DNA from: an uncultured Luminiphilus sp.
GTDB taxonomy: Bacteria; Pseudomonadota; Gammaproteobacteria; Pseudomonadales; Halieaceae
NCBI GenBank assembly: GCA_943840615.1
Contig: CALSVI010000003.1
Span: 47,151 to 111,150 of the forward strand
Length of the DNA: 64,000 nucleotides
Reading direction: 5' to 3'
Shown here: piece after piece, positions 31,697-40,428 of the stretch
Numbering within the stretch: the first letter of the stretch is position 1
Layout: each line of letters begins with the position of its first letter
Notes under the pieces: model-generated
Told to the model about the DNA's origin: nothing
What the model saw: the letters and a program-made list of their open reading frames with translations, nothing else
The model's database searches: none
Program-made: the position numbers and the translations under genes

Positions 31697-31831
31697 CTAA
31701 TTCCGGTCGTCCTTTTCGTAGCGACTTTTGATCCAGGCTTTATAGCGGCTGGCACTGCGCATGAACCAGATCACTGCGACGATCATTACGAGGCTGAATA
31801 AACCAAAAAACAGTTCATTGGACAGCTGCAT
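31697..31831 (-). CDS. small single-TM protein (44 aa)
   Basis: ATG at 31831 on the minus strand behind AGGGGAA. The 44 residues have one transmembrane helix (FFGLFSLVMIVAVIWFM) and a very basic C-terminus (SRYKAWIKSRYEKDD). It ends 5 bases before the serine hydrolase start, so the two appear co-transcribed. Too short for usual gene callers; function unknown. Confidence 0.55.
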   Translation of the reverse strand: MQLSNELFFGLFSLVMIVAVIWFMRSASRYKAWIKSRYEKDDRN

Positions 31832-32009
31832 GTTGAGTTCCCCTAAAGATGAGTCCGAGCATCTAACCACGCCGCAGCGCCCGTTTCAAAGCGCCTCGCG
31901 CACCGTGCCTTTGGGATTATCACCAGTGAATGCGGGGGAGTAGTTATCCTGCCTCAATCGTCTTTTGTATAGAGGCAGTGTAGCGGTGATCAACCTCAGG
32001 AGACCAATC

Positions 32010-32372
32010 ATGCAAATAAAAGTCCTTTTAGGGGTTATGGTAGCGGCAGTTTTCTCCCATGGAGTGGTCGCTGATAGCGAAGGCTCATTGGGTGACGCAT
32101 TCCTGGCTCAGTGTAAGCACACACAGTCGTGTGCCATGGAGAAAATGCGCGGGAGCGATATGGATCCGGCCATGCTCGATATGATCGAGAGCCGAATGCA
32201 GGGTCAATGTGAAGCTCAGGTGAGCACCATGGAATCGATTGAGGCGCAGGCCGCGCTCGGGCCACATGCGGAGAAAATAGACGCCATGAAGGGGTGCTAC
32301 CTTGCGGTCATCCAGTTGTCCTGCGACGTGCTCAACGCTGAACCTGATGTTCCTGAGTGCGAGGACGTCTAG
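32010..32372 (+). CDS. small exported Cys-containing protein
   Basis: From ATG 32010 (behind CAGGAGA) 120 residues: signal peptide MQIKVLLGVMVAAVFSHGVVA, then a helical mature part with six cysteines that could form periplasmic disulfides (AQCKHTQSC, GQCEAQ, GCYLAVIQLSCD, PECEDV). An upstream in-frame start at 31965 would spoil the signal peptide. The stop overlaps the convergent DUF3604 gene by 4 bases. No family recognised. Confidence 0.7.
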   Translation: MQIKVLLGVMVAAVFSHGVVADSEGSLGDAFLAQCKHTQSCAMEKMRGSDMDPAMLDMIESRMQGQCEAQVSTMESIEAQAALGPHAEKIDAMKGCYLAVIQLSCDVLNAEPDVPECEDV

Positions 32373-34429
32373 TCTGACGAATCCGCTACTTGCGCCGCTT
32401 GAATTGAGCGGCCTGCATCAAACCAAATAGGGGCCGTCCAGGCTCGTTCCTGGATGGTTTTTGGGATTCGCTCGTTGTAGCAGCCATCGGGCCGCTCTGA
32501 TTCGGGTAGGGACTGGCAGAGCCGGGTGGACCAGCGACAGCTGGGATTCTCGATCGCTCGGGCGTAGTAGACCGCGTCGCGTGTCGGGTCGAAGTCGGGA
32601 TCTTCCCAAACGCCGCAGAGCGTCGAAAAGCCTGCCCCGGTAGCCTTGCAGCTGAGCGTGTCGACACTAGCGCCATTGTACGGGTTGCCTGCTACGTCTA
32701 TGACGGCTTGATGAAAAGCGCCGTGCTCTCCGATCCAGCCTTTGATGATCTGCAGGCGCTGAAGGGGATGACCTGGAGCTGCGGCAGTGCCGGGGTCGGC
32801 ATTTGCCGCAACAACAAATCGAGGGCTGGCTTCATTGTCAGATCGGGTTGGCAGGGTGTCGCCCATTGGCACGCCTGCACGATAACCCGCCTCTGCCAGA
32901 TGGGGGCGCTCACAAAGGTCTTTGGGCAAGTCCCAGCCTCCGAAGAAGCGTGGTGCGATGCGAGGGCCGCTCGTGGCGAAGGTCTCCCGTCGTTTTAACG
33001 CCGCGAAGATGGCGTCGCGGCTGTTTTCCTCGGCCCACACGCCGGCCAGGCCGCCCGGATTCTGGAACACCGCAGCGCGGGGGCGGTCGTTTACGGTAAG
33101 CGCCTGCGCCGTCGTCATACCAAATTTATAAGGCCGTTCGTATTCGCTGACCGCGCCCGGTGCGGCAGTATGAGAATCAGTGCTACCGATCAGGCCGAAC
33201 TGATACGGATTTACCCCGAGTCTTTGTTTTTCTCTGAGACCATCGATCAAGGCGTAGCGCACGTAGTCGTTGCGGCTGGTGCAGCCTTTGCCCGCCTGTG
33301 CACCGTTGCCTGCCCCTTCTTGGCAATCTTCAAGGTCCGGTTGTCCAAAGTCTCGAATTTTTTCAAAGTCGCAGAGTTCGTCCTCACCGCCCATCACGCG
33401 ATACATGCCGTTACGGCACTCGCTTTCTCCTTTGATTTGCATCATCTCTACAACGGGCTCTAACCGCGCCCGAACGGCAGCCGCCTGTTGCTGTGCTTCA
33501 AGCGGCAGGTCCGCATACTCGGCGCGGAATAACTGTCCATTAGAGAGATTGGGATTGTGCGGTATTGCGATGGCGTCACAGCCGGTCCCCGAGTCGTTGC
33601 ATTGCGCCAGAAGTTGTCGCCGCATGTCTATCTCAGCAGGCGTCTCGAGTGACGAGATGGGTAGCTCGGGGACGATCTCATTTCGTAAGATGATGTTGCG
33701 ATGAATTTTCGTCGACTGCGGAGCGCGGCTGTACTCCCAGGCGTGGAAGGTGGTGAAGCTGCAGTCTGCAGAACGATCGTACCAGCGCTCGGCGGCGGCC
33801 TGCGTCGCCTGCCAAACGTTCGCCAGTTCCTTGCGGCAGGTCGATTGATCGTCTCCGCAGACATCGTCGCGGCGACCACCAATCTCGACGAGTCCGCCGA
33901 TTCGGGCTCGAAAGCCCTTGGCGCCTAATAGTTTCGCCAGCAACGATTCCTGTTCACCACGATAGATGGCGCATCCCGTGCTGTCGTAGGAGGGCGATCC
34001 GGGGGTGGTGCACAGTGAGACTTCTGCCATCCACTCCGCGTGATCGGTCACCGCGGCGAAGTCGAGAGGTCGGTCGATGCGGATCGTTCTGGCGCCAGCT
34101 GTTGCTGAGCCGCCAAAAATATCAACCGGGGTGCCCTTGGCAAAAGCATACGCATCATCGGGAAGGGTGTGTGTACCCAGCGAGTTGGCATCCATTGATA
34201 GCGAGGTGTGCAGGTGCAGGTCTCCGAAGAGCGGTTGCCGATCCTTTATTGCATTGCTGCAGGCTTCTCTCAGAATGGGTTCGCGGGCGGTGGCGGGTTC
34301 CGGAGCTGGATCCCAGGGATCGCTATTGAGGATCAGTTGACCCATGTCGCAGCCAGGCAGCGATGTGAGAGTGGCGCAGGCCACTAGAAGCAGCGCCGCG
34401 CGTCGCGCGCCTCTCAGGTTGTTGGTCAC
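32369..34429 (-). CDS. DUF3604 lipoprotein
   Basis: Large predicted lipoprotein: lipobox LTSLPGC after a hydrophobic stretch, then a PHP-like DUF3604 domain beginning FGDLHLHTSLSMDAN with further metal-ligand-type motifs AAVTDHAEW, IPHNPNLS and IGSTDSHTAAPGA. GTG 34429 gives a normal lipoprotein signal and about 686 residues; ATG 34474 would add 15 residues and overlap the SDR gene. DUF3604 proteins are predicted metal-dependent hydrolases of unknown substrate. It follows the SDR gene on the same strand. Confidence 0.85.
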   Translation of the reverse strand: MTNNLRGARRAALLLVACATLTSLPGCDMGQLILNSDPWDPAPEPATAREPILREACSNAIKDRQPLFGDLHLHTSLSMDANSLGTHTLPDDAYAFAKGTPVDIFGGSATAGARTIRIDRPLDFAAVTDHAEWMAEVSLCTTPGSPSYDSTGCAIYRGEQESLLAKLLGAKGFRARIGGLVEIGGRRDDVCGDDQSTCRKELANVWQATQAAAERWYDRSADCSFTTFHAWEYSRAPQSTKIHRNIILRNEIVPELPISSLETPAEIDMRRQLLAQCNDSGTGCDAIAIPHNPNLSNGQLFRAEYADLPLEAQQQAAAVRARLEPVVEMMQIKGESECRNGMYRVMGGEDELCDFEKIRDFGQPDLEDCQEGAGNGAQAGKGCTSRNDYVRYALIDGLREKQRLGVNPYQFGLIGSTDSHTAAPGAVSEYERPYKFGMTTAQALTVNDRPRAAVFQNPGGLAGVWAEENSRDAIFAALKRRETFATSGPRIAPRFFGGWDLPKDLCERPHLAEAGYRAGVPMGDTLPTRSDNEASPRFVVAANADPGTAAAPGHPLQRLQIIKGWIGEHGAFHQAVIDVAGNPYNGASVDTLSCKATGAGFSTLCGVWEDPDFDPTRDAVYYARAIENPSCRWSTRLCQSLPESERPDGCYNERIPKTIQERAWTAPIWFDAGRSIQAAQVADSSD

Positions 34430-34439
34430 AGTCAAGTTC

Positions 34440-35204
34440 TCAAAAGTTCGATGCACCGAGCCCGATGCCGCCATCGACCTCCAGTGCGACCCCGGTTACC
34501 CACTCGGCACAAATTAAGTACTCAACGCCCTCGGCCACCTCTGTTCCGGTTCCGATTCGCCCTAGCGCGTGCAGTCCCGCCACGGCGTCGTAGCGATCTG
34601 GGGCTTCTTCAGCGCTGAATATGCCCGCACGCAGATTGAGCTCTGTAGAAACGGCGCCCGGTAAAATGCACCCCGTGCGAATTTGTTTGGGGCCGAGCTC
34701 CGCGGCCATCACTTTGGTTAATCCCTCGAGCGCTGCCTTAGTAGTGGCATAGGGCGAGGCTCCGGGAAACGCCCGTCGTGTGTGGGTTGACCCGATGAAT
34801 ACGATAGCGCCTTGAGTCATCTCGAGATGAGGCACGACCATGCTTGAAAGCATCATCGCTGAGATGACGTTGGTGTTAAAAGCCTCCTGGAGAAAGGCCT
34901 CTGTGTAGCCGTCGACGGGCTGCCGGTACATGTTCGCAGCATTGTTGACCAGGGCGTCGAGTTTGCCCCCCCCGTGCGCTACGGCTGCGGCCACCATGCG
35001 TTCTCTGTCACCCTGTTCTGTCACGTCGCCCTGAATAATGTGGCAATGCTCGCCGAGCTCCGCTTGAACGGCCTCGAGCTTCTCGAGCCTGCGGCCGCTG
35101 ATCGTAACCCGCGCCCCCTCCTGACAAAAACGTCGGGCACAGTCGGTGCCGATGCCTGATCCACCGCCAGTAACCAAGATAGACATTTCCCTCATGCTTT
35201 TCAT
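34440..35204 (-). CDS. SDR-family oxidoreductase
   Basis: Classical short-chain dehydrogenase of 254 residues: cofactor motif TGGGSGIG, NNAAN, catalytic Ser in IVFIGSTHTRR and YATTK. The C-terminus EVDGGIGLGASNF is normal. An internal ATG at 35186 (MSILVTGG) is an alternative start. Substrate unknown; the neighbouring luciferase-like monooxygenase hints at a shared catabolic role. Confidence 0.9.
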   Translation of the reverse strand: MKSMREMSILVTGGGSGIGTDCARRFCQEGARVTISGRRLEKLEAVQAELGEHCHIIQGDVTEQGDRERMVAAAVAHGGGKLDALVNNAANMYRQPVDGYTEAFLQEAFNTNVISAMMLSSMVVPHLEMTQGAIVFIGSTHTRRAFPGASPYATTKAALEGLTKVMAAELGPKQIRTGCILPGAVSTELNLRAGIFSAEEAPDRYDAVAGLHALGRIGTGTEVAEGVEYLICAEWVTGVALEVDGGIGLGASNF

Positions 35205-35269
35205 TGACTCAACCTTTTTGTTTGCGGGTCGCTTGGTGTGGGATCAACCCCATATTTCACCTCAGCAGG

Positions 35270-36388
35270 CTATTCCCTCAAGCCTGCCTGCCGCATCATG
35301 GGTAACAGCGTGTCGCGAAACTGGGTCAGGCCCTCTTCATAATTGACCCAGCTCAGCGTAATTCCGTCGAGGCCAGCCGCAGAGAAAGCCAGCATGCCGT
35401 CAATAATTTGTTCGGGTGTTCCAACCAGCGGAATGGCACCGTAGCCCGCGATCAGGTTAGCTGCCATGGCTTCCCAGCCGTCTCCCAGAGCACTCTGGGA
35501 ATTGGGAACGAGTACGTCGAGTAGATTGCGCACACCTTCCCAGTCGCCTCGGTCATAGACATATTCGCGGACAAAGTCCTGGGCTTCTTTTTCGGTCTCC
35601 CGGCACACGATGTAGGCCTGCCCAAAAATCTGCATGTCGCGGCCGTATTTTTCCTTGGCCAGCCGCCGCCCGCTGGTCGCGACCTGGCCTGCTTTCTCCA
35701 TGTCTTGTGCGACCACAAAGTTAAAGTCGGCGTGGGCGGCTGCAAATTCCTGGCCCCTTTGACTATTACCTGCACTCATCAGCGCAGGCCATGGGCGCTG
35801 CAGGGGCTTGGGCTCAGAGTAACAACCGGGAGAGGTGAAGTGCGGTCCCTCGTAATCGAACTCGCCATCAACGGTCCATAGCTCTTTGCACAACGAAATC
35901 CAGTCGTCGGCTACGTCATAGCGCACGTCATGCTCTTTTTGGGGGACGCCAAACATCGCGATCTCTCGCTCATTCCATCCAGCGACAATATTCAAGCCAA
36001 AGCGTCCGCCCGAGATATGGTCAATCGTTGCTACCTCTTTGGCGGCCCGGACCGGGTGAACGGTCGGCACATGAAACGTGGCGAAAACGCCTATTTCTTC
36101 GGTTTTCGCCGCAAGTCCCGCCGCCCAAGTGAAGGTTTCGAAATTGCGGTGATTAAAATTGACCTTGCCACCCATGCCTTTCCAGCGCGCCACCGGTATC
36201 ACGGCCTCAATGCCTGCTTGTTCGGCCAGCTGGGCTACCCTGACCGATTCATCCCATTCGACTTTGAGCGTGTCCGAGCGATCGGTCATGGAGCAGCCGC
36301 TGCTCACATTGAGCCCGAAAACCCCCAGTTTGAGCTTGTGGGGGCTTGTTTTTAGGGGGTGCATGGGAGGTTCATCTGTCATACGCAA
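35270..36388 (-). CDS. LLM-class flavin-dependent monooxygenase
   Basis: 372-residue bacterial-luciferase-fold enzyme that uses reduced FMN from a separate reductase. LKLGVFGLNVSSG, GGRFGLNIVAGW, and MSAGNSQRG are family motifs, closest in feel to RutA/SfnG-type enzymes acting on pyrimidines, sulfones or amides. No flavin reductase gene is adjacent, so the substrate is undetermined. Confidence 0.87.
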   Translation of the reverse strand: MRMTDEPPMHPLKTSPHKLKLGVFGLNVSSGCSMTDRSDTLKVEWDESVRVAQLAEQAGIEAVIPVARWKGMGGKVNFNHRNFETFTWAAGLAAKTEEIGVFATFHVPTVHPVRAAKEVATIDHISGGRFGLNIVAGWNEREIAMFGVPQKEHDVRYDVADDWISLCKELWTVDGEFDYEGPHFTSPGCYSEPKPLQRPWPALMSAGNSQRGQEFAAAHADFNFVVAQDMEKAGQVATSGRRLAKEKYGRDMQIFGQAYIVCRETEKEAQDFVREYVYDRGDWEGVRNLLDVLVPNSQSALGDGWEAMAANLIAGYGAIPLVGTPEQIIDGMLAFSAAGLDGITLSWVNYEEGLTQFRDTLLPMMRQAGLRE

Positions 36389-36610
36389 GGCCAGGTGTTA
36401 GCACGGTGGTCAGTGTCGCAGACTCTATTTGGCTTGACTAGGGACAGTAAAAAACTAAAAAATATAGAGTATAAACAGTATTTTATGAATTACATGTCCA
36501 TTGTTTTCTAATAAATGAGTGGCAGATTGTGTCACGTTTTATGCAGGGCTCTGAAAACCGGTTGTTGGGGTCTGGCGTACATACGCCTGTAAGCAGAACG
36601 GAGCTGGCTC
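36389..36610. promoter_or_regulatory. AT-rich intergenic region
   Basis: 222 bases, strikingly AT-rich at 36440-36535 compared with its surroundings, including AAAAAATATAGAGTATAAAC. It separates divergent genes and probably holds promoters for both; such low GC can also bind nucleoid proteins. No clear -35/-10 pair was fixed. Confidence 0.35.
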
Positions 36611-36961
36611 ATGCCCAAACCTACATCTATCGAGAGTGTCATCCCTGACGGGCAGTGCAGCCGTAGCGAGTTTCAGGCGCAGCGCGACAAACTTGAATCG
36701 CTGCTGCGTGATGCGGGCAGGGAGGCAATGCTCGGGGGTAAAGCTACCTCTGAAGATCGTCATCGTACGGGAATGACCCTTGAGCAGGAGGTCGAGCATC
36801 GCTTACAGGGCCTTATCCTCAGAGCTAAAGGCATCGTGTCAGAGGAGATGCTGGTTCGCCACCAGCGCGAGATCCCCGTAGACGAAATTCCCGACTATGC
36901 CGTCACGCACCTGCTGATTGAATTGGGCGAGCGCGAGCTGCGAAGCGGCGCCGAGCAATAG
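36611..36961 (+). CDS. hypothetical soluble protein
   Basis: 116 residues, charged and mostly helical, without signal or membrane segment. Segments such as FQAQRDKLESLLRDAGREAM and LTHLLIELGERELRSG-like helix suggest a small helical bundle. No recognised domain. Neighbours give no functional clue. Confidence 0.6.
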   Translation: MPKPTSIESVIPDGQCSRSEFQAQRDKLESLLRDAGREAMLGGKATSEDRHRTGMTLEQEVEHRLQGLILRAKGIVSEEMLVRHQREIPVDEIPDYAVTHLLIELGERELRSGAEQ

Positions 36962-37128
36962 ACCCGCTGCGATAGGGCCAACAGCGGCGCGAGTGGCCGT
37001 GCGTTCGTCGCTGCACAGCATGCGGGCGCTTTGCGGGTGGCGTTAACTATCCCGTAACTTTTGTTGGTTGACCGCCTGATCATTGCGGATCACCCTAGCG
37101 GCTTTCAGCCTAGCCGCAGGGAACCTGG

Positions 37129-38319
37129 ATGTACTTTACGCTCGCTTGCCTCGCCTTTGTTGTCTTCACTTATAGCCTGATTTCTGATCGCATTGAGCGA
37201 CTCTCGCTGTCTGGCCCGATCGTATTCGTTGCCCTCGGTGTGGCGCTGGGGCCGCTCGGACTGGAGTGGTTCAGCCCGACGGGAGACGCGTTTAACGGTA
37301 AGGCCATTATTGATATTACACTGGCCTTGTTCCTATTTGTGGATGCCGCCAATGCAAATCTAAGGGTGCTCAGAGGTAACTGGCGGTTGCCGGGCAGAAT
37401 GCTGCTACTGGGCCTACCGGGGAGCATTTTTATCGGCGGCGCCTGCGCGGCGTTATTGTTTCCCACGCTGTCACTTTACGAAGCCGCTATCCTCGGCACC
37501 ATTTTGGCTGCTACCGACGCGGCATTAGGCAAGGCGGTCGTAACCAATCAGAACGTGCCCTCCCATCTGAGAGAGGGGTTGAGCGCCGAGAGTGGGTTAA
37601 ATGACGGCTTGTGTGTGCCCGTGTTGCTGTTTTTTATTGCGCTGGAGCAGGGTGCGGCGACACGGGGCGAGGGGCTGGCGCTAGCGCTGTTGAGTGAAGA
37701 AATCGGCATCGGAGTGCTGGTGGGCGCCGTACTTTCACTGATTGCTGCAAGAGCGGTACTTATGGCGAGGGCAGCGGGATGGCTGGGGCCTATTTGGCAG
37801 CGAATGAGTGTGCCTGCGCTGGCCATTTTGATTTTTGCGGTTGCTCAGGCGCTGCATGGCAGTGGGTATATTGCAGCGTTTGTCGGCGGGCTTTGTTTCC
37901 GAGGTGCCATGAAGCAAGACGTGCACTCAATGTTACTGCCTGCCGAGAGTGCAGCCGAATTATTGGCGATGTTTGCGTGGATGACGTTTGGCATGATGCT
38001 GGTGCCAGCTGCGCTGCCCTTTATCGGTTGGGCAGAGCTGCTCTATGCGGTGCTCAGCCTCACGGTGATTCGTATGTTGCCCATTATGCTATCGCTTTCC
38101 GGAACCGGAGAGCCGTTGTCGAGCCGGGCGTTTCTCGCCTGGTTTGGGCCCCGTGGGCTGGCCAGCCTCGCCTTTGCAACGATCGTCTGGTCAGAGCAAT
38201 TACCGGCATCGGGAACCCTGATGGCCGTCACGATTGTTACCGTCGGAATCAGTCTGGTCATTCACGGCATCACCGCACAGCCGTTTGCGCGGCGACTGGC
38301 GGCCAGCTACACCAAGTAA
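37129..38319 (+). CDS. cation:proton antiporter (CPA1 type)
   Basis: 396-residue inner-membrane protein with about 11-12 hydrophobic helices. The segments TILAATDAALGKAVV and GLSAESGLNDGLCVPVLLF carry the discontinuous-helix motif and ND pair of the NhaP/CPA1 family. Likely exchanges sodium or potassium for protons, consistent with a marine lifestyle. No regulatory C-terminal domain is attached. Confidence 0.88.
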   Translation: MYFTLACLAFVVFTYSLISDRIERLSLSGPIVFVALGVALGPLGLEWFSPTGDAFNGKAIIDITLALFLFVDAANANLRVLRGNWRLPGRMLLLGLPGSIFIGGACAALLFPTLSLYEAAILGTILAATDAALGKAVVTNQNVPSHLREGLSAESGLNDGLCVPVLLFFIALEQGAATRGEGLALALLSEEIGIGVLVGAVLSLIAARAVLMARAAGWLGPIWQRMSVPALAILIFAVAQALHGSGYIAAFVGGLCFRGAMKQDVHSMLLPAESAAELLAMFAWMTFGMMLVPAALPFIGWAELLYAVLSLTVIRMLPIMLSLSGTGEPLSSRAFLAWFGPRGLASLAFATIVWSEQLPASGTLMAVTIVTVGISLVIHGITAQPFARRLAASYTK

Positions 38320-38447
38320 GGGTGTCGCAGGCAGATTCTGCATGCTCGCCATCGGAGCGGTTGGGCGATGTATAGTGCTAAAAGGGGTTAGCAAGGGCGA
38401 GAAAGGGATCTTGGTGACGGGTAATCGCAGGCGGTACCGGAGGCAGT

Positions 38448-39017
38448 GTGCGGCAATTTATTGATGAGTATCTCGATCGGCATCAGACGGTGCTCACGCA
38501 GTTAGCTGCTTGTGCAGATGACATTGAGCATTTGGCGCAGCGTTGTGTGGCAGCACTTTCTCGCGGTAATAAGCTGTTGATCTGCGGTAATGGAGGCTCT
38601 GCAGCTGATGCCCAACATTTGGCGGCAGAGCTGGTTGGGCGTTTCGTCGCGGATCGGCCGGCCCTGGCCGCCGTTGCGTTGACAACAGATACCTCCGCGC
38701 TAACGGCTATTGCCAACGATTACGGATACGACGCGGTATTCAGTCGACAAGTCGCGGGCCTGGCTCAAAAGGGCGACGTGTTGCTCGGTATTTCAACCTC
38801 TGGACAGAGTGCCAGTGTCCTTGCTGCCTGCGAGACGGCTCGATCAATGGGTTGTGATGTGCTGGGTCTCACGGGCCGGGATGGGGGCGCATTGAGGACG
38901 CAGTGTGACGCGGTCGTCGTGGCGCCGGCCGACGAGACTGCGCATATTCAAGAATGCCATATTGTGGTGGTTCATCTGCTGTGCGCCTTGATCGAAAAAG
39001 GGTTGGGGCTCGCTTGA
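38448..39017 (+). CDS. gmhA: phosphoheptose isomerase (SIS domain)
   Basis: Converts sedoheptulose 7-phosphate to heptose 7-phosphate, the first step of LPS heptose. 189 residues, GTG start behind CGGAGG. The SIS domain shows ICGNGGSAADAQHLAAELVGRF and GISTSGQSASV; ETAHIQECHIVVVH carries the active-site Glu and His. Some SIS proteins of this size act in other pathways, but gmhB follows directly. Confidence 0.92.
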   Translation: MRQFIDEYLDRHQTVLTQLAACADDIEHLAQRCVAALSRGNKLLICGNGGSAADAQHLAAELVGRFVADRPALAAVALTTDTSALTAIANDYGYDAVFSRQVAGLAQKGDVLLGISTSGQSASVLAACETARSMGCDVLGLTGRDGGALRTQCDAVVVAPADETAHIQECHIVVVHLLCALIEKGLGLA

Positions 39018-39051
39018 GATCGTCCGGCGATAGCGCTACTCATTCAGTCCG

Positions 39052-39591
39052 ATGAGCCCCGCCGCCTTCCTCGATCGTGACGGGGTCATCAACGTTGATC
39101 ATGGTTACGTCAGCGCCTGGGCGCAATTTGAGTTTCTGCCGGGGGTGCCGGCGGCGTTGCGGCAATTGCAGGACGCGGGCTATCGCTTGATTGTAGTGAG
39201 CAATCAGTCGGGCATTGGCCGGGGCCTCTATACCGAGGCTGATCTGAATAGGTTGAACGAGCAAATAAGCGGCCACCTCAAGCAGACAGTGGGCGCCGAC
39301 ATCGCTGGGTTCTATCACTGCCCTCATCATCCCACCGAGGCGCAGGGAGAGTTTCTGACGCAGTGTGATTGCCGAAAGCCCGCCCCCGGAATGATTACGC
39401 GGGCAGTTCGAGAGCATGGCATCGATGTAGAGCGTTCTTTGTTGGTGGGGGACAAGCGCTCTGATATTGAGGCAGGCAAGGCGGCTCGCGTTGCTCGACT
39501 GTTTCGAGTGGTGCCGCCCGGAACGGTGGTCGCCGACGAGGCAGGCGTCAGTCTTGTCGCTGGGCTGAAGGATGTGCCGCGGTTAGTGTGA
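39052..39591 (+). CDS. gmhB: heptose 1,7-bisphosphate phosphatase
   Basis: HAD-family phosphatase of 179 residues. The nucleophile motif FLDRDGVINVDHGYV, the zinc-binding CPHHPTEAQG...CDCRKP cluster and LLVGDKRSDIEAGKAA are characteristic. Works between the two HldE activities in ADP-heptose synthesis; gmhA precedes it by 34 bases and hldE lies 5 kb downstream. Confidence 0.95.
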   Translation: MSPAAFLDRDGVINVDHGYVSAWAQFEFLPGVPAALRQLQDAGYRLIVVSNQSGIGRGLYTEADLNRLNEQISGHLKQTVGADIAGFYHCPHHPTEAQGEFLTQCDCRKPAPGMITRAVREHGIDVERSLLVGDKRSDIEAGKAARVARLFRVVPPGTVVADEAGVSLVAGLKDVPRLV

Positions 39592-39644
39592 CCCGCTCTT
39601 TTAGTATGAGCGGCCGGTGTAATCGACTCAGCTAACGTGGTGCG

Positions 39645-40295
39645 CTAGAACCGGTAACCAAACGCCTCAATGTCGGCAGCAAAGTGCCGCGCGACCAGTG
39701 CGTTGGTAACGTCGTCGTAATAGTCGCGATAGTCGCTTCGTTCCGCAGCACGGCGGCGATGGGGCAGAGATTGTCTCGGTAAACCGATCCGTTCGCAGCA
39801 TTCATCAAAGTCAGTCTGGAGTGATTCGTAGCGGCCGACGTAGTCAACGATCTGCTCTCCGTTCAGGTCAACCAAATAGTGCAGCTGTGGCGTGATCGAG
39901 GTGTTGATGTGGTACTGCCACGGTTGCTCCGGGTCGAGTTTTCGATGCAGAAAGTCAGCGAAGGATTCATCGCCTTGCAGTAGCTGAGGTCGCTCGCGCT
40001 TGATGTGGTGGTAAGAGCTGACCTGAAGGTCCCAGGGGTTGCGGACAAAGGCAAATTTGAAGAGTCCTTCAAAGACCTCTCTTGGCAGCATTTCCTGCGC
40101 CGTGATCGCTTTGCAATGTCGGGGGAGTTTAATACCAAGGCCGTGCCCGGTCGCACCGCTCATTTTGCTCGCTATCCACTGGGGGAGATAGTAAGGGTCG
40201 CGCCAGCGATATCGCTGCAACGCGTTACGAACGCTGGTGCCACCTGTTTTGGCGATGTGAACAAATAAAAACTGGTAGCGTCGGGATAGCAGCAT
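39645..40295 (-). CDS. sulfotransferase family protein
   Basis: 216 residues with the PAPS 5'-phosphosulfate loop FVHIAKTGGTSVRNAL and the 3'-phosphate motif FAFVRNPWDLQVSSYHHI, as in sulfotransferase family 2 (carbohydrate type). It is on the opposite strand within the LPS block, so a sulfated surface glycan is a reasonable guess but not shown. Confidence 0.85.
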   Translation of the reverse strand: MLLSRRYQFLFVHIAKTGGTSVRNALQRYRWRDPYYLPQWIASKMSGATGHGLGIKLPRHCKAITAQEMLPREVFEGLFKFAFVRNPWDLQVSSYHHIKRERPQLLQGDESFADFLHRKLDPEQPWQYHINTSITPQLHYLVDLNGEQIVDYVGRYESLQTDFDECCERIGLPRQSLPHRRRAAERSDYRDYYDDVTNALVARHFAADIEAFGYRF

Positions 40296-40428
40296 GATTC
40301 GCTCGGGTTTCCTGTGCGTGTTTCGTCACGGGTGCTACATTCAAACCGCGGTGCTTCGACGCAACGGGCACGTCGAGCGGGCGTAGGCGATGCTAAACTA
40401 GCACACTGGCCGTTGTTAAGAGCTTTTC

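Noticed and set aside
32708..33131. Plus-strand open frames across the DUF3604 gene
   Set aside because: They are antisense to a long conserved reading frame, change frame often and lack ribosome sites.
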